The notes below the pieces were generated by a model. The model did no database searches. It was not told the DNA's origin and saw only the letters and a program-made list of their open reading frames with translations. From assembly GCA_949296645.1 (NCBI GenBank), contig CASFPH010000017.1, forward strand, positions 1 through 41,634: a stretch of DNA of 41,634 bases, read 5' to 3'. A program made the translations under genes and the position numbers. Source of the DNA: an uncultured Bacteroidales bacterium. Its GTDB lineage: Bacteria > Bacteroidota > Bacteroidia > Bacteroidales > UBA932. Below are positions 8,212 through 14,627 of this stretch, in pieces (the stretch's first letter is position 1; every line of letters starts with the position of its first letter).

Positions 8212-9258
8212 GTTTATTCTGCTTGTCTGGTCTTCTTTGAGAAAGTCGTCTATGGCTTTGCTTATGCTTTTCCATTCGAGGAGAAATCCGTCATGTCCGA
8301 AGTCGGATGATATCTGTTCGAATTTTCCGTTTCCGACATTTTCCGCTATGTATTTCTGTTCCTGCGGGGGAAAAAGGAAGTCACTGTCTATCCCTATTGC
8401 CAGTGTTCTTGCCTTTATTTTTTTCAGTGCGTTTTCCACTCCGCCCCTGTTTCTGCCTATGTTGTGGGTGTCGAGCATTTTGGTCATGTAGTAGTAGGAG
8501 TATGCATCGAAACGAGCGGCGAGTTTTTCACCCTGATATCTTTGGTATGATGATGCTCTCCCTGCCGAAAAAGTGTCTTCGTCCTTTTCATATTGCGTGC
8601 TGTTGTATCCTTTGTATGATCTGTATGAGATCAGGGCTATGGATCTTGCGGTTTTAAGTCCTTCTTTTCCTCCGTCCAGATCTTTCTGTTCCCTGAAGGA
8701 AGAATCCGATTCTATTGCCATCCTCTGTGATTCGTTGAATGCCGTTCCCCATGGTGAAATCCTGCAGTTGCAGGCTATGGCAACAAGGTTTTTTATTGTT
8801 TCAGGTTCCTTTATCGCCCATTCGATTGCCTGGAATCCTCCGACCGAGCCGCCTGCAAGTATGTCTATTCTGTTTATACCAAGGGCTTTCCTCAGTTCTA
8901 TATGGGTGTTGACGATGTCCCTGACTGAAAATTCCGGAAAATCCAGAGGATGTCTGCCGTAGTTTGAAGGACCTGTGGACCCGTAACATGAGCCTATTGT
9001 ATTTGCACAGACAATGATGTCGTTGTCTGTGTCGAAGAATTTCCCTTTTCCGACAAGATCGCTCCACCATTCGGACGGATCTGAATTTGCCGTAAGCGCG
9101 TGGCATATCCATATTATTCTTTTGCCTTCAGAAATCACGTCTTTTGCGGCGAAGTCGAAATTGCTGTGGTAGGCGATTGTCGGTGATGTTATTTTTGCAC
9201 CGTTTTCCAGTGTGAAATCCCCTTCTATCGTATGGAAGTTTTTTTTCATTTGCGGCAT
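8209..9258 (-). CDS. metX: Homoserine O-acetyltransferase
   Basis: This 349-residue alpha/beta-hydrolase-fold enzyme transfers an acetyl group from acetyl-CoA to homoserine. The nucleophile is Ser138 in AGGSVGG. The other catalytic residues are in GIDSDFLFPP (Asp) and FGHDGFLLE (His). The strand ICHALTANSDPSEWW and the segment CYGSTGPSNYG are family hallmarks. The length suits MetX. A second in-frame Met at residue 4 (MKKNFHTIEG) is an equally plausible start. It is the second gene of the metY operon and makes the O-acetylhomoserine used by MetY. Succinyl- rather than acetyl-transfer cannot be excluded by eye, but pairing with an O-acetylhomoserine sulfhydrylase argues for acetyl. Confidence 0.92.
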   Translation of the reverse strand: MPQMKKNFHTIEGDFTLENGAKITSPTIAYHSNFDFAAKDVISEGKRIIWICHALTANSDPSEWWSDLVGKGKFFDTDNDIIVCANTIGSCYGSTGPSNYGRHPLDFPEFSVRDIVNTHIELRKALGINRIDILAGGSVGGFQAIEWAIKEPETIKNLVAIACNCRISPWGTAFNESQRMAIESDSSFREQKDLDGGKEGLKTARSIALISYRSYKGYNSTQYEKDEDTFSAGRASSYQRYQGEKLAARFDAYSYYYMTKMLDTHNIGRNRGGVENALKKIKARTLAIGIDSDFLFPPQEQKYIAENVGNGKFEQISSDFGHDGFLLEWKSISKAIDDFLKEDQTSRIN

Positions 9259-9288
9259 TTCTGTTTCTTTTTGGATGTACGGAGGGCC

Positions 9289-9313
9289 TTCCGGTACCTT
9301 ATGTGTACCGGAA
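9289..9313. other. Intercistronic hairpin between metY and metX
   Basis: TTCCGGTAC (9289-9297) and GTACCGGAA (9305-9313) form a perfect 9-bp stem with a 7-nt loop inside the 109-nt metY-metX spacer. There is no T-run after it on the minus strand, so it is not a standard terminator for metY. It is more likely an mRNA-stability or processing element. Confidence 0.55.
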
Positions 9314-9367
9314 AATGTTGTTTTTCAGCCCTGTTCTGGTTTATTCTCTGCTAATTGCGGCGGCTTA

Positions 9368-10672
9368 TTATATTCCCGCGTTTTTCAGTGCCTGATCTAT
9401 ATCGGAAATGATATCTTCGATATTTTCTATACCAACGGAGATCCTTAACGTAGTCGGGGAAATTCCGGCTGCAACCAGGTCTTCGTCGCTGAGCTGGGAA
9501 TGTGTCGTGGTGGCCGGGTGTGTTATGATTGTCTTGTTGTCACCTACGTTGGCGAGTGCTATTATGAGCTTGAGCGAGTCGACAAATCTGGCTGTTGTTT
9601 CCCTGTTGCCTTTTACGCACAGGGTGAGAACAGCTCCGAATCCGTTGCTCAGGTATTTTTCGGCGTTTGCGTGATTGGGGTTGCTTTTCAGTCCCGGATA
9701 GTTTACGCTTTCCACAAGAGGGTTGCTTTCAAGCCATTCTGCAAGTTTCAATGCATTGTCGCATTCGCGCTGAACTCTGAGGGAAAGTGTTTCGATGCCC
9801 TGTAAAAGCAGGAATGCATTGAACGGGCTGAGGCAGCATCCCCAGTCCCGGAGACCTTCTGCCCTTGCTCTTACGGCAAAGGCTACGTTGCCGGATTGGG
9901 ATCCTTCTCCGAAACATTCCCAGAAACTGAGTCCCCTGTATGCAGGACATGGTTCAGTGAACAGCGGGAATCTTCCGTTTGCCCAGTTGAAATTGCCGCA
10001 GTCGACGACTATTCCGGCTATCGAGTTGCCGTGTCCGCCTATCCATTTTGTGGCGGCATGGGTTATTATGTTGGCTCCGAATTCCTTAGGCCTGCAAAGA
10101 TATCCTCCTGCCCCGAAAGTGTTGTCCACGATGAATGGTATGCCGTGTCTTTCACAGATTTTTGCTAATTTTTCGAAATCGGGGATATGGAAATCTGAGT
10201 TGCCTATGGTTTCTATGAAAATGCCTTTGGTTTTTTCGTCGATAAGGCGTTCAAAACTGTCCGGGTCGGATTTGTCTTTTGCGATCCTTGATTCTATGCC
10301 GAGTCTCGGCAATACCTTGAACTGGTTGTATGTACCTCCATAGAGAGAAGGGGAGGCAATGATATTGTCTCCGGCCTGAGCAATGCACTGGAACGTAAGG
10401 AACTGTGATGCCATTCCTGAGGCGCATGCCACTGCTGCTGTACCTCCTTCGAGAGCCGCAACCCTTTCTTCAAATACCGATACCGTAGGGTTTGACAGTC
10501 TGGTGTAAATATGTCCAGGGACTTCCAGATTGAAAAGTTTTACTGCATGTTCGCTGTTCTTGAACGCGTATGAAGTCGACTGGTGTATTGCTGTTGCACA
10601 TGATCCGTGAATTGGGTCGCAGCTGTGTCCTGCATGTACCTGAAGTGTATCGAAATGAAATTTGTTGTTCAT
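9368..10672 (-). CDS. metY: O-acetylhomoserine sulfhydrylase (PLP-dependent)
   Basis: This 434-residue Cys/Met-metabolism PLP enzyme converts O-acetylhomoserine and sulfide to homocysteine. The PLP lysine is Lys209 in ITHAATKWIGGHG. Other family features are YTRLSNPTVSVFEERVAALEGG, the SGMASQ loop and FIVDNTFGAGGY. Its length of about 430 residues and an insertion before the C-terminal domain are typical of MetY rather than the shorter cystathionine gamma-synthases. It is the first gene of the metY-metX-thrA-asd operon. A strong hairpin ends 17 nt upstream of the ATG, and a leader of about 310 nt with a Met-rich mini-ORF precedes it, suggesting control by methionine or SAM supply. Confidence 0.93.
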   Translation of the reverse strand: MNNKFHFDTLQVHAGHSCDPIHGSCATAIHQSTSYAFKNSEHAVKLFNLEVPGHIYTRLSNPTVSVFEERVAALEGGTAAVACASGMASQFLTFQCIAQAGDNIIASPSLYGGTYNQFKVLPRLGIESRIAKDKSDPDSFERLIDEKTKGIFIETIGNSDFHIPDFEKLAKICERHGIPFIVDNTFGAGGYLCRPKEFGANIITHAATKWIGGHGNSIAGIVVDCGNFNWANGRFPLFTEPCPAYRGLSFWECFGEGSQSGNVAFAVRARAEGLRDWGCCLSPFNAFLLLQGIETLSLRVQRECDNALKLAEWLESNPLVESVNYPGLKSNPNHANAEKYLSNGFGAVLTLCVKGNRETTARFVDSLKLIIALANVGDNKTIITHPATTTHSQLSDEDLVAAGISPTTLRISVGIENIEDIISDIDQALKNAGI

Positions 10673-10688
10673 GTCCTTGTTTTTTTGC

Positions 10689-10737
10689 GGATGCCGTCCC
10701 GGTGCATGAATAAAATCATGCTTACGGACGGATATCC
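10689..10737 (-). promoter_or_regulatory. Nested hairpin immediately upstream of metY
   Basis: Three stacked stems are visible: GGAT/ATCC (10689-10692 with 10734-10737), CCGTCC/GGACGG (10694-10699 with 10726-10731) and GCATGA/TCATGC (10704-10709 with 10716-10721). The structure ends 17 nt before the metY ATG and is followed by an A-rich stretch, so it is not a terminator on the minus strand. Its position suits a control on ribosome access. Confidence 0.55.
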
Positions 10738-10853
10738 ATGTTTGTAAATCCGAATAAATTGAAAATCAGAAAATAAATGTTGAAAACCTTAGTCTGGATT
10801 GCGGGATTGCCTGACTCCGTCAGACAGATTCCCAAAATAGGAACATATGCATC

Positions 10854-10883
10854 TTAGCGATGCATTCGCATGGACATGGACAT
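10854..10883 (-). CDS. Candidate Met-rich leader peptide (MSMSMRMHR)
   Basis: On the minus strand, about 100 nt after the predicted transcription start of the metY operon, a nine-codon ORF reads MSMSMRMHR and then TAA. Four of the nine codons are Met. Its stop codon lies in the loop of the perfect hairpin 10847-10865, the sort of arrangement used when ribosome stalling controls downstream folding. Met-rich leader peptides fit a methionine operon. Part of the Met content comes from three tandem CATGGA hexamers, so chance is possible. No strong ribosome-binding site is visible, which is usual in Bacteroidota. Confidence 0.35.
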   Translation of the reverse strand: MSMSMRMHR

Positions 10884-10988
10884 GGATGAACATGCAGCGG
10901 AAAACGCAGCCGATGCAGATTTTATCAGCTTGCCTGAAAATTCGATATGTTTTCCGTGTTTTATCATCCTTGTTTTCGTTTCGGAGAG

Positions 10989-11019
10989 CAAAATTATGAT
11001 AAAATTTTTAATATCCAAA
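10989..11019 (-). promoter_or_regulatory. Promoter of the metY operon
   Basis: On the minus strand TTTG (11019-11016) and TAATTTTG (10996-10989) are separated by 19 bp. Both elements match the Bacteroidota -33/-7 consensus perfectly. The predicted start is near 10982. Confidence 0.75.
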
Positions 11020-11030
11020 AAAAATTAATT

Positions 11031-11062
11031 TTTGGAATGATGGATAAATGTGATTATTTTTG
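11031..11062 (+). promoter_or_regulatory. Promoter of the [FeFe] hydrogenase gene
   Basis: TTTG (11031-11034) and TATTTTTG (11055-11062) are separated by 20 bp and match the Bacteroidota consensus. The predicted leader is about 33 nt. The two -33 elements of this promoter and the divergent metY promoter lie in the arms of one inverted repeat (TCCAAAAA 11014-11021, TTTTTGGA 11029-11036). Confidence 0.7.
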
Positions 11063-11101
11063 CGCTTTATTCATACACAAAATATACAATAAAATATAGT
11101 T

Positions 11102-12520
11102 ATGCTCAATCAGGCTACGGAAATACGAAGACTTTTGCTTGAAAAGGTCGCAAGGCTTCTTTACGAAGAGAAATTGGTCGAAAAAATTGACAGGATTCCT
11201 CTGGAGATCAGACCGAGGGGTGGGGCCTTGTCAAGATGCTGTATCCATAAGGACAGAGCCGTTCTGAAGTATAAGATAATGGCAATTCTCGGGTTCAATA
11301 TAGAAGATGAGACTGATGAACTTACAAGGTTGTCTGAATATGCACAGATGTCACTCGACAGGACTGAGTTTACCGATACAATGCTGACTGTCGTGGATGA
11401 AGCATGCAGTTCCTGTGTAAGGTTCAATTATACAGTAACCAACATGTGCCGTGCATGTGTCGGACGTCCGTGTACGTATGCCTGCAACAAAAAGGCGATT
11501 ACCGTTACAAACAAGGCGGAAATAGACCACTCTAAGTGTGTGAATTGCGGAAGATGTCTTGAGGTATGTCCGTTCCATGCCATAGTATATACACCGATAC
11601 CGTGCGAAAATGCATGTCCTGTAGGAGCGATAACCAGAAACAGTTTCGGAGTACAGCAGATAGACGAGACGAAATGCGTGCATTGCGGACTTTGCAAGGA
11701 AGCCTGCCCTTATGGAGCGATAATGGAGAAATCGTATCTTGTTCAGATAATAAAGGAGATTCTGGGCGAGAAGAAGATGGTTGCCATGGTGGCCCCTGCA
11801 ATCGCAGGCCAGTACGGGGTTCCTTTTCCTCAGATTCTGGATGCCGTTAAGAAATGCGGATTCGATGAAGTGGTGGAAGTGGCTCTCGGAGCGAATGTAA
11901 CTTCGAAGAATGAAGCTCATGAGTTCGAGGAAAGGGTTGTGGAAGGCAACCAGCCGTTCATGACAACTTCATGCTGTCCTTCGTATACCAGATGGGCGAG
12001 AATACATGTTCCTTCCCTGGTACCGTATATTTCGGATACGAAGACTCCTGCCGCTTATACCGCAGAAATAGTAAGACAGAAGTATCCTGATGCCCTGACT
12101 GTTTTCATAGGACCTTGTCTTGCAAAACGAATAGAAGGTTTTCATGATGAAAATGTTGATTTTGTGATGACTTTCGAGGAACTTGATGCGATGTTCAAGG
12201 TAAAGGGCATAAATGTAAGTGAATGTGATGGCATAGAACTTGACCCGCAGATTGAAAAGAGCGGACGCCAGTATGCAAGGACTACAGGGGTTTCCGGTTC
12301 CGTGGCATTGTACGCAAAGCATCCTGAAGCTATCAATGTGCATGTAATCAACGGATTGAATAAGGAGGCCGTAAGATATCTCAAGGCTGCCGGAGCCAGC
12401 GGCAAGGCTGATGCCAATCTTATTGAGGTCATGATGTGTGAAGGCGGTTGCGTGAACGGTTGCAGCACCATAGCAAATGCCAAGGTTGCAACAAGGCAGC
12501 TTATGTCACTGGATAAGTAA
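11102..12520 (+). CDS. Monomeric [FeFe] hydrogenase, group-B-like
   Basis: This 472-residue protein has ferredoxin-type cluster domains followed by an H-cluster domain. Cysteines at 102/105, 116/119, 124 and 128 come first. Two 4Fe-4S motifs follow: C146xxC149xxC152xxxC156, paired with C168 and C172, and C192xxC195xxC198xxxC202. The H-cluster motifs are L1 TTSCCPSY (Cys291, Cys292), L2 GPCLAK (Cys339) and L3 MMCEGGCVNGC (Cys446, Cys450). These forms differ from the classical TSCCPGW / MPCxxKxxE and match what I know of group B enzymes of Clostridia and Bacteroidota. The expected reaction is reversible proton reduction with ferredoxin. The redox partner and direction are unknown. No hydE, hydF or hydG maturation gene is in the window. 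It is a single-gene unit ending at a strong terminator. Confidence 0.88.
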   Translation: MLNQATEIRRLLLEKVARLLYEEKLVEKIDRIPLEIRPRGGALSRCCIHKDRAVLKYKIMAILGFNIEDETDELTRLSEYAQMSLDRTEFTDTMLTVVDEACSSCVRFNYTVTNMCRACVGRPCTYACNKKAITVTNKAEIDHSKCVNCGRCLEVCPFHAIVYTPIPCENACPVGAITRNSFGVQQIDETKCVHCGLCKEACPYGAIMEKSYLVQIIKEILGEKKMVAMVAPAIAGQYGVPFPQILDAVKKCGFDEVVEVALGANVTSKNEAHEFEERVVEGNQPFMTTSCCPSYTRWARIHVPSLVPYISDTKTPAAYTAEIVRQKYPDALTVFIGPCLAKRIEGFHDENVDFVMTFEELDAMFKVKGINVSECDGIELDPQIEKSGRQYARTTGVSGSVALYAKHPEAINVHVINGLNKEAVRYLKAAGASGKADANLIEVMMCEGGCVNGCSTIANAKVATRQLMSLDK

Positions 12521-12538
12521 GCCGTATATAAAATTAAT

Positions 12539-12577
12539 ACGTGCTCATCCGGGTTTCGGGTGAGCACGTATTGTTTT
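12539..12577. terminator. Terminator between the hydrogenase gene and serB
   Basis: ACGTGCTCATCC (12539-12550) pairs with GGGTGAGCACGT (12558-12569) with one G-T wobble, followed by ATTGTTTT on the plus strand. It lies between convergent genes, 19 nt after the hydrogenase stop. Confidence 0.85.
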
Positions 12578-12584
12578 ACCGTGA

Positions 12585-13823
12585 TTACATGCTCAGATAT
12601 GAGTCTTTGAAGCCGAGGAAATAAAGAACGCCGTCAAGGCCCATCGTGTTTATGGACTGTTCCGCTGTTTCTACTACCTTCGGTTTTGCATGGTATGCTA
12701 TGCCGAGGCCTGCAACGCCGAGCATCGGGAGGTCGTTCGCTCCGTCTCCGACAGCAATGGTCTGGGCGATGTCCACTTTTTCGACCTGTGCTATGAGTCT
12801 GAGAAGTTCTGCCTTCCGTTTGCCGTCCACGATGTCTCCGAGATGGCGTCCGGTAAGTTTTCCGTCTATCACTTCGAGTTCGTTTGCATATACGTAGTCT
12901 ATCCCGAAATTCTTTGCCAGATGGTTGCCGAAATATGTGAAACCTCCGCTGAGAATGGCTATTTTGTAGCCGTATTGTTTGAGTACGTGCATAAGCCTTT
13001 CTACACCTTCGGTTATTGGCAGATGTTCTGCAATGTCCTGCATAACCGAAATATCAAGGCCCTTAAGCAGGGCAACTCTTTCAATGAAACTTTCGTTGAA
13101 GTCTATTTCTCCGCGCATGGCACGTTCTGTTATTTCCTTTACCTTGTCCCCGACTCCCGCTCTCATTGCAAGTTCGTCTATGACCTCCGTTTCAATTAGA
13201 GTGGAGTCCATATCGAAGCAAATGAGACGCCTCATCCTCCTGTACATGTTGTCCAGCTGGAACGAGAAATCTACATCCAGCTCTCGCGACATCTTCATCA
13301 GCGATGCCTGCATTGCATTTTTGTCTCTCGGAGTCCCCCTTACGGAAAATTCTATGCAGGCTCTGGTTCTGGATTCGTATTCGTTGAGCGGAATACGTCC
13401 TGTCAGTCGCTTTATGGCGTCGATATTCATATCATGTTCACTGAGGATCTTCGTAGTTGCGGAAATCTGTTTTGCAGTAAGTTTTCTACCGAGAAGAGTG
13501 AGTATGTATCTGTTTTTGCCCTGCATCCTGACCCAGCTTTCGTATTCTTCCGAACTGATGGGGTAGAAGCGTATGGTTACTCCAAGGGAAGAAGCCTTGA
13601 ACAGCAGCTCTTTCATTATATGTCCTGAGTATTCTTCCTGTGTCATGCACAGTATTCCGAGAGAAAGCGTGTTGTGTATGTCGGCCTGGCCTATATCCAG
13701 TATGGTTGTGTCGTATTTGGCAAGTATTTCGGTCACCGAGGCCGTAAGTCCTGGCCGGTCTTCTCCAGTTATTCTTATGAGTATCAGTTCTTTGTTGTTG
13801 TTTTGTGTCGTACTGCTGTCCAT
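12585..13823 (-). CDS. serB: Phosphoserine phosphatase with N-terminal ACT domains
   Basis: This HAD-superfamily enzyme dephosphorylates phosphoserine in the last step of serine synthesis. With the start chosen here it has 412 residues. An ACT domain begins near residue 11 (ELILIRITGEDRPGLTASV). A second ACT-like segment runs from about 105 to 165, and the HAD domain has FDMDSTLIETEVIDELA (nucleophile Asp204), ILSGGFTYFG and VGDGANDLPML. An upstream in-frame ATG at 13877 would add 18 residues, but it lies inside the predicted -7 element (13875-13882), so the ATG at 13823 is preferred. The N-terminal ACT pair suggests amino-acid binding, probably serine. It appears monocistronic. Confidence 0.92.
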   Translation of the reverse strand: MDSSTTQNNNKELILIRITGEDRPGLTASVTEILAKYDTTILDIGQADIHNTLSLGILCMTQEEYSGHIMKELLFKASSLGVTIRFYPISSEEYESWVRMQGKNRYILTLLGRKLTAKQISATTKILSEHDMNIDAIKRLTGRIPLNEYESRTRACIEFSVRGTPRDKNAMQASLMKMSRELDVDFSFQLDNMYRRMRRLICFDMDSTLIETEVIDELAMRAGVGDKVKEITERAMRGEIDFNESFIERVALLKGLDISVMQDIAEHLPITEGVERLMHVLKQYGYKIAILSGGFTYFGNHLAKNFGIDYVYANELEVIDGKLTGRHLGDIVDGKRKAELLRLIAQVEKVDIAQTIAVGDGANDLPMLGVAGLGIAYHAKPKVVETAEQSINTMGLDGVLYFLGFKDSYLSM

Positions 13824-13874
13824 TTTCTTCTTTTGTGTGTTGTCATCGGTTTCCGCGTATTGGCGTGCGGACGA

Positions 13875-13907
13875 CAAATTTAATAATTATATTGTGAAAA
13901 TTGTCAA
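13875..13907 (-). promoter_or_regulatory. Promoter of serB
   Basis: On the minus strand TAAATTTG (13882-13875) is a perfect -7 element. TTGACA (13907-13902) lies 19 bp upstream and takes the -33 position. The predicted start, near 13868, rules out the longer serB reading frame. Confidence 0.65.
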
Positions 13908-13919
13908 GCAGACACATTG

Positions 13920-14492
13920 TTATAGTTCCTGGACCAGGATGAACAGCAATAAAGAGAGCGAGCTATCATCGATTTTGTCTTTGAGTTTTTCCCTGAGAAT
14001 TTGAATCAGATGTGCCTTGTTCTTCTTTACAGTGATTTCTGCAACCTGCATCATTTTCGCAACTTCGGCATTTTTCAGTCCTTTTTCGAAGCTCAGGTCG
14101 AAAAGAAGTTTGTATTTGTCCGGCAGGTTGCTGATTGCAGTGTGCAGCAGTGTAATGGTTTCCTGTTCTATTATATTCAGCAGTAATGTGTCGTCGGATT
14201 CATCCATCTGCTTCAGATATTTTTTTCTGGTATTGTTTTTACGGAAGCTGCTGAATATGGCATTTCTGATGCAGGTATACATGAAAACTTTCCAGTGTAG
14301 TGTAGAATCGAACGAGTTACGGCGCATATATGCCTTGTAGATGGCGTCTTGTACGTAATCCTCTGATAGAAAGGCGTATTCGCTGCCCAGAAGACTGTTG
14401 GCGTACATAAGAAGTTCCGGATACATCTTCTCATATAAAGGTGCGATATCCCCCTTTTTAAATACTGAATATATATGGTCATACTGATTCAT
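13920..14492 (-). CDS. ECF RNA polymerase sigma factor (FecI-like)
   Basis: This 190-residue sigma-70-family protein has a region 2 (LLMYANSLLGSEYAFLSEDY, then VQDAIYKAYMRRNSF, WKVFMYTCIRNAIFSSFRK) and a region 4 helix-turn-helix (NAEVAKMMQVAEITVKKNKAHLIQIL). Such factors in Bacteroidota direct transcription of SusC/SusD loci when released from a FecR-type anti-sigma factor. It diverges from tlpA1-fecR-susC-susD-tlpA2-tlpA3, which is its probable target. Unlike the usual order, fecR does not follow the sigma gene but is second in the divergent operon. A perfect TAACTTTG -7 element lies 23 bp upstream of its ATG. Confidence 0.88.
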   Translation of the reverse strand: MNQYDHIYSVFKKGDIAPLYEKMYPELLMYANSLLGSEYAFLSEDYVQDAIYKAYMRRNSFDSTLHWKVFMYTCIRNAIFSSFRKNNTRKKYLKQMDESDDTLLLNIIEQETITLLHTAISNLPDKYKLLFDLSFEKGLKNAEVAKMMQVAEITVKKNKAHLIQILREKLKDKIDDSSLSLLLFILVQEL

Positions 14493-14514
14493 TCAATCAT
14501 GAATACTGATTTAA

Positions 14515-14522
14515 CAAAGTTA
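14515..14522 (-). promoter_or_regulatory. -7 element of the ECF sigma gene
   Basis: The minus strand reads TAACTTTG, a perfect TAnnTTTG match, with a TTTG 16 bp further upstream. This is a housekeeping-type promoter, so basal sigma synthesis probably does not need the ECF factor itself. Confidence 0.55.
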
Positions 14523-14555
14523 AGAAAAATGTCAATAACAAAAATTTTCAAAAAT

Positions 14556-14572
14556 TACGTATTTTGTACGTA
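14556..14572. promoter_or_regulatory. Paired TACGTA motifs in the sigma / tlpA1 intergenic region
   Basis: TACGTA occurs at 14556-14561 and again at 14567-14572, 11 bp apart (about one helical turn), with TTTTG between. Each half is itself palindromic. The pair lies 56 bp upstream of the tlpA1 ATG, in the 135-bp space between the divergent sigma and tlpA1 genes. CGTA is a common core of ECF -10 elements, so this may be the ECF promoter or an operator; the function is inferred. Confidence 0.35.
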
Positions 14573-14627
14573 TACTAATTCATGCCTCTTGCGTATTTTA
14601 TATAGTTTGACATTAAAAACCAATTTT

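Larger units (their letters stand above)
10673..10982 (-). promoter_or_regulatory. Structured 5' leader of the metY operon
   Basis: The gap between metY and the hydrogenase gene is 429 bp, and its metY side is a leader of about 310 nt. In order of transcription it contains four items. First, three CATGGA hexamers (10869-10886) carrying repeated ATG codons. Second, a perfect 7-bp stem ATGCATC/GATGCAT (10847-10865) that overlaps the end of a mini-ORF. Third, a long imperfect stem (10803-10815 with 10819-10833). Fourth, a nested hairpin at 10689-10737 next to the start codon. I looked for SAM-I and SAM-II riboswitch signatures and did not recognise either. Attenuation or translational control is inferred. 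Confidence 0.55.

Noticed and set aside
9289-9313. Terminator separating metY from metX.
   Set aside because: The stem is strong but has no T-run on the minus strand, so I treat it as an intercistronic hairpin inside one operon.
10673-10982. SAM-I or SAM-II riboswitch before metY.
   Set aside because: I could not match the conserved core sequences of either class by eye. A covariance-model search would be decisive; a hit would replace the attenuator idea.
13824-13877. Longer serB start at 13877 (18 extra residues).
   Set aside because: That ATG lies within the predicted -7 element TAAATTTG, and the extension is a low-complexity hydrophilic stretch before the first ACT domain.
14475-14627. 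Longer tlpA1 start at 14475.
   Set aside because: It overlaps the divergent sigma gene start and its promoter, and would bury the signal peptide and lipobox that begin at 14628.
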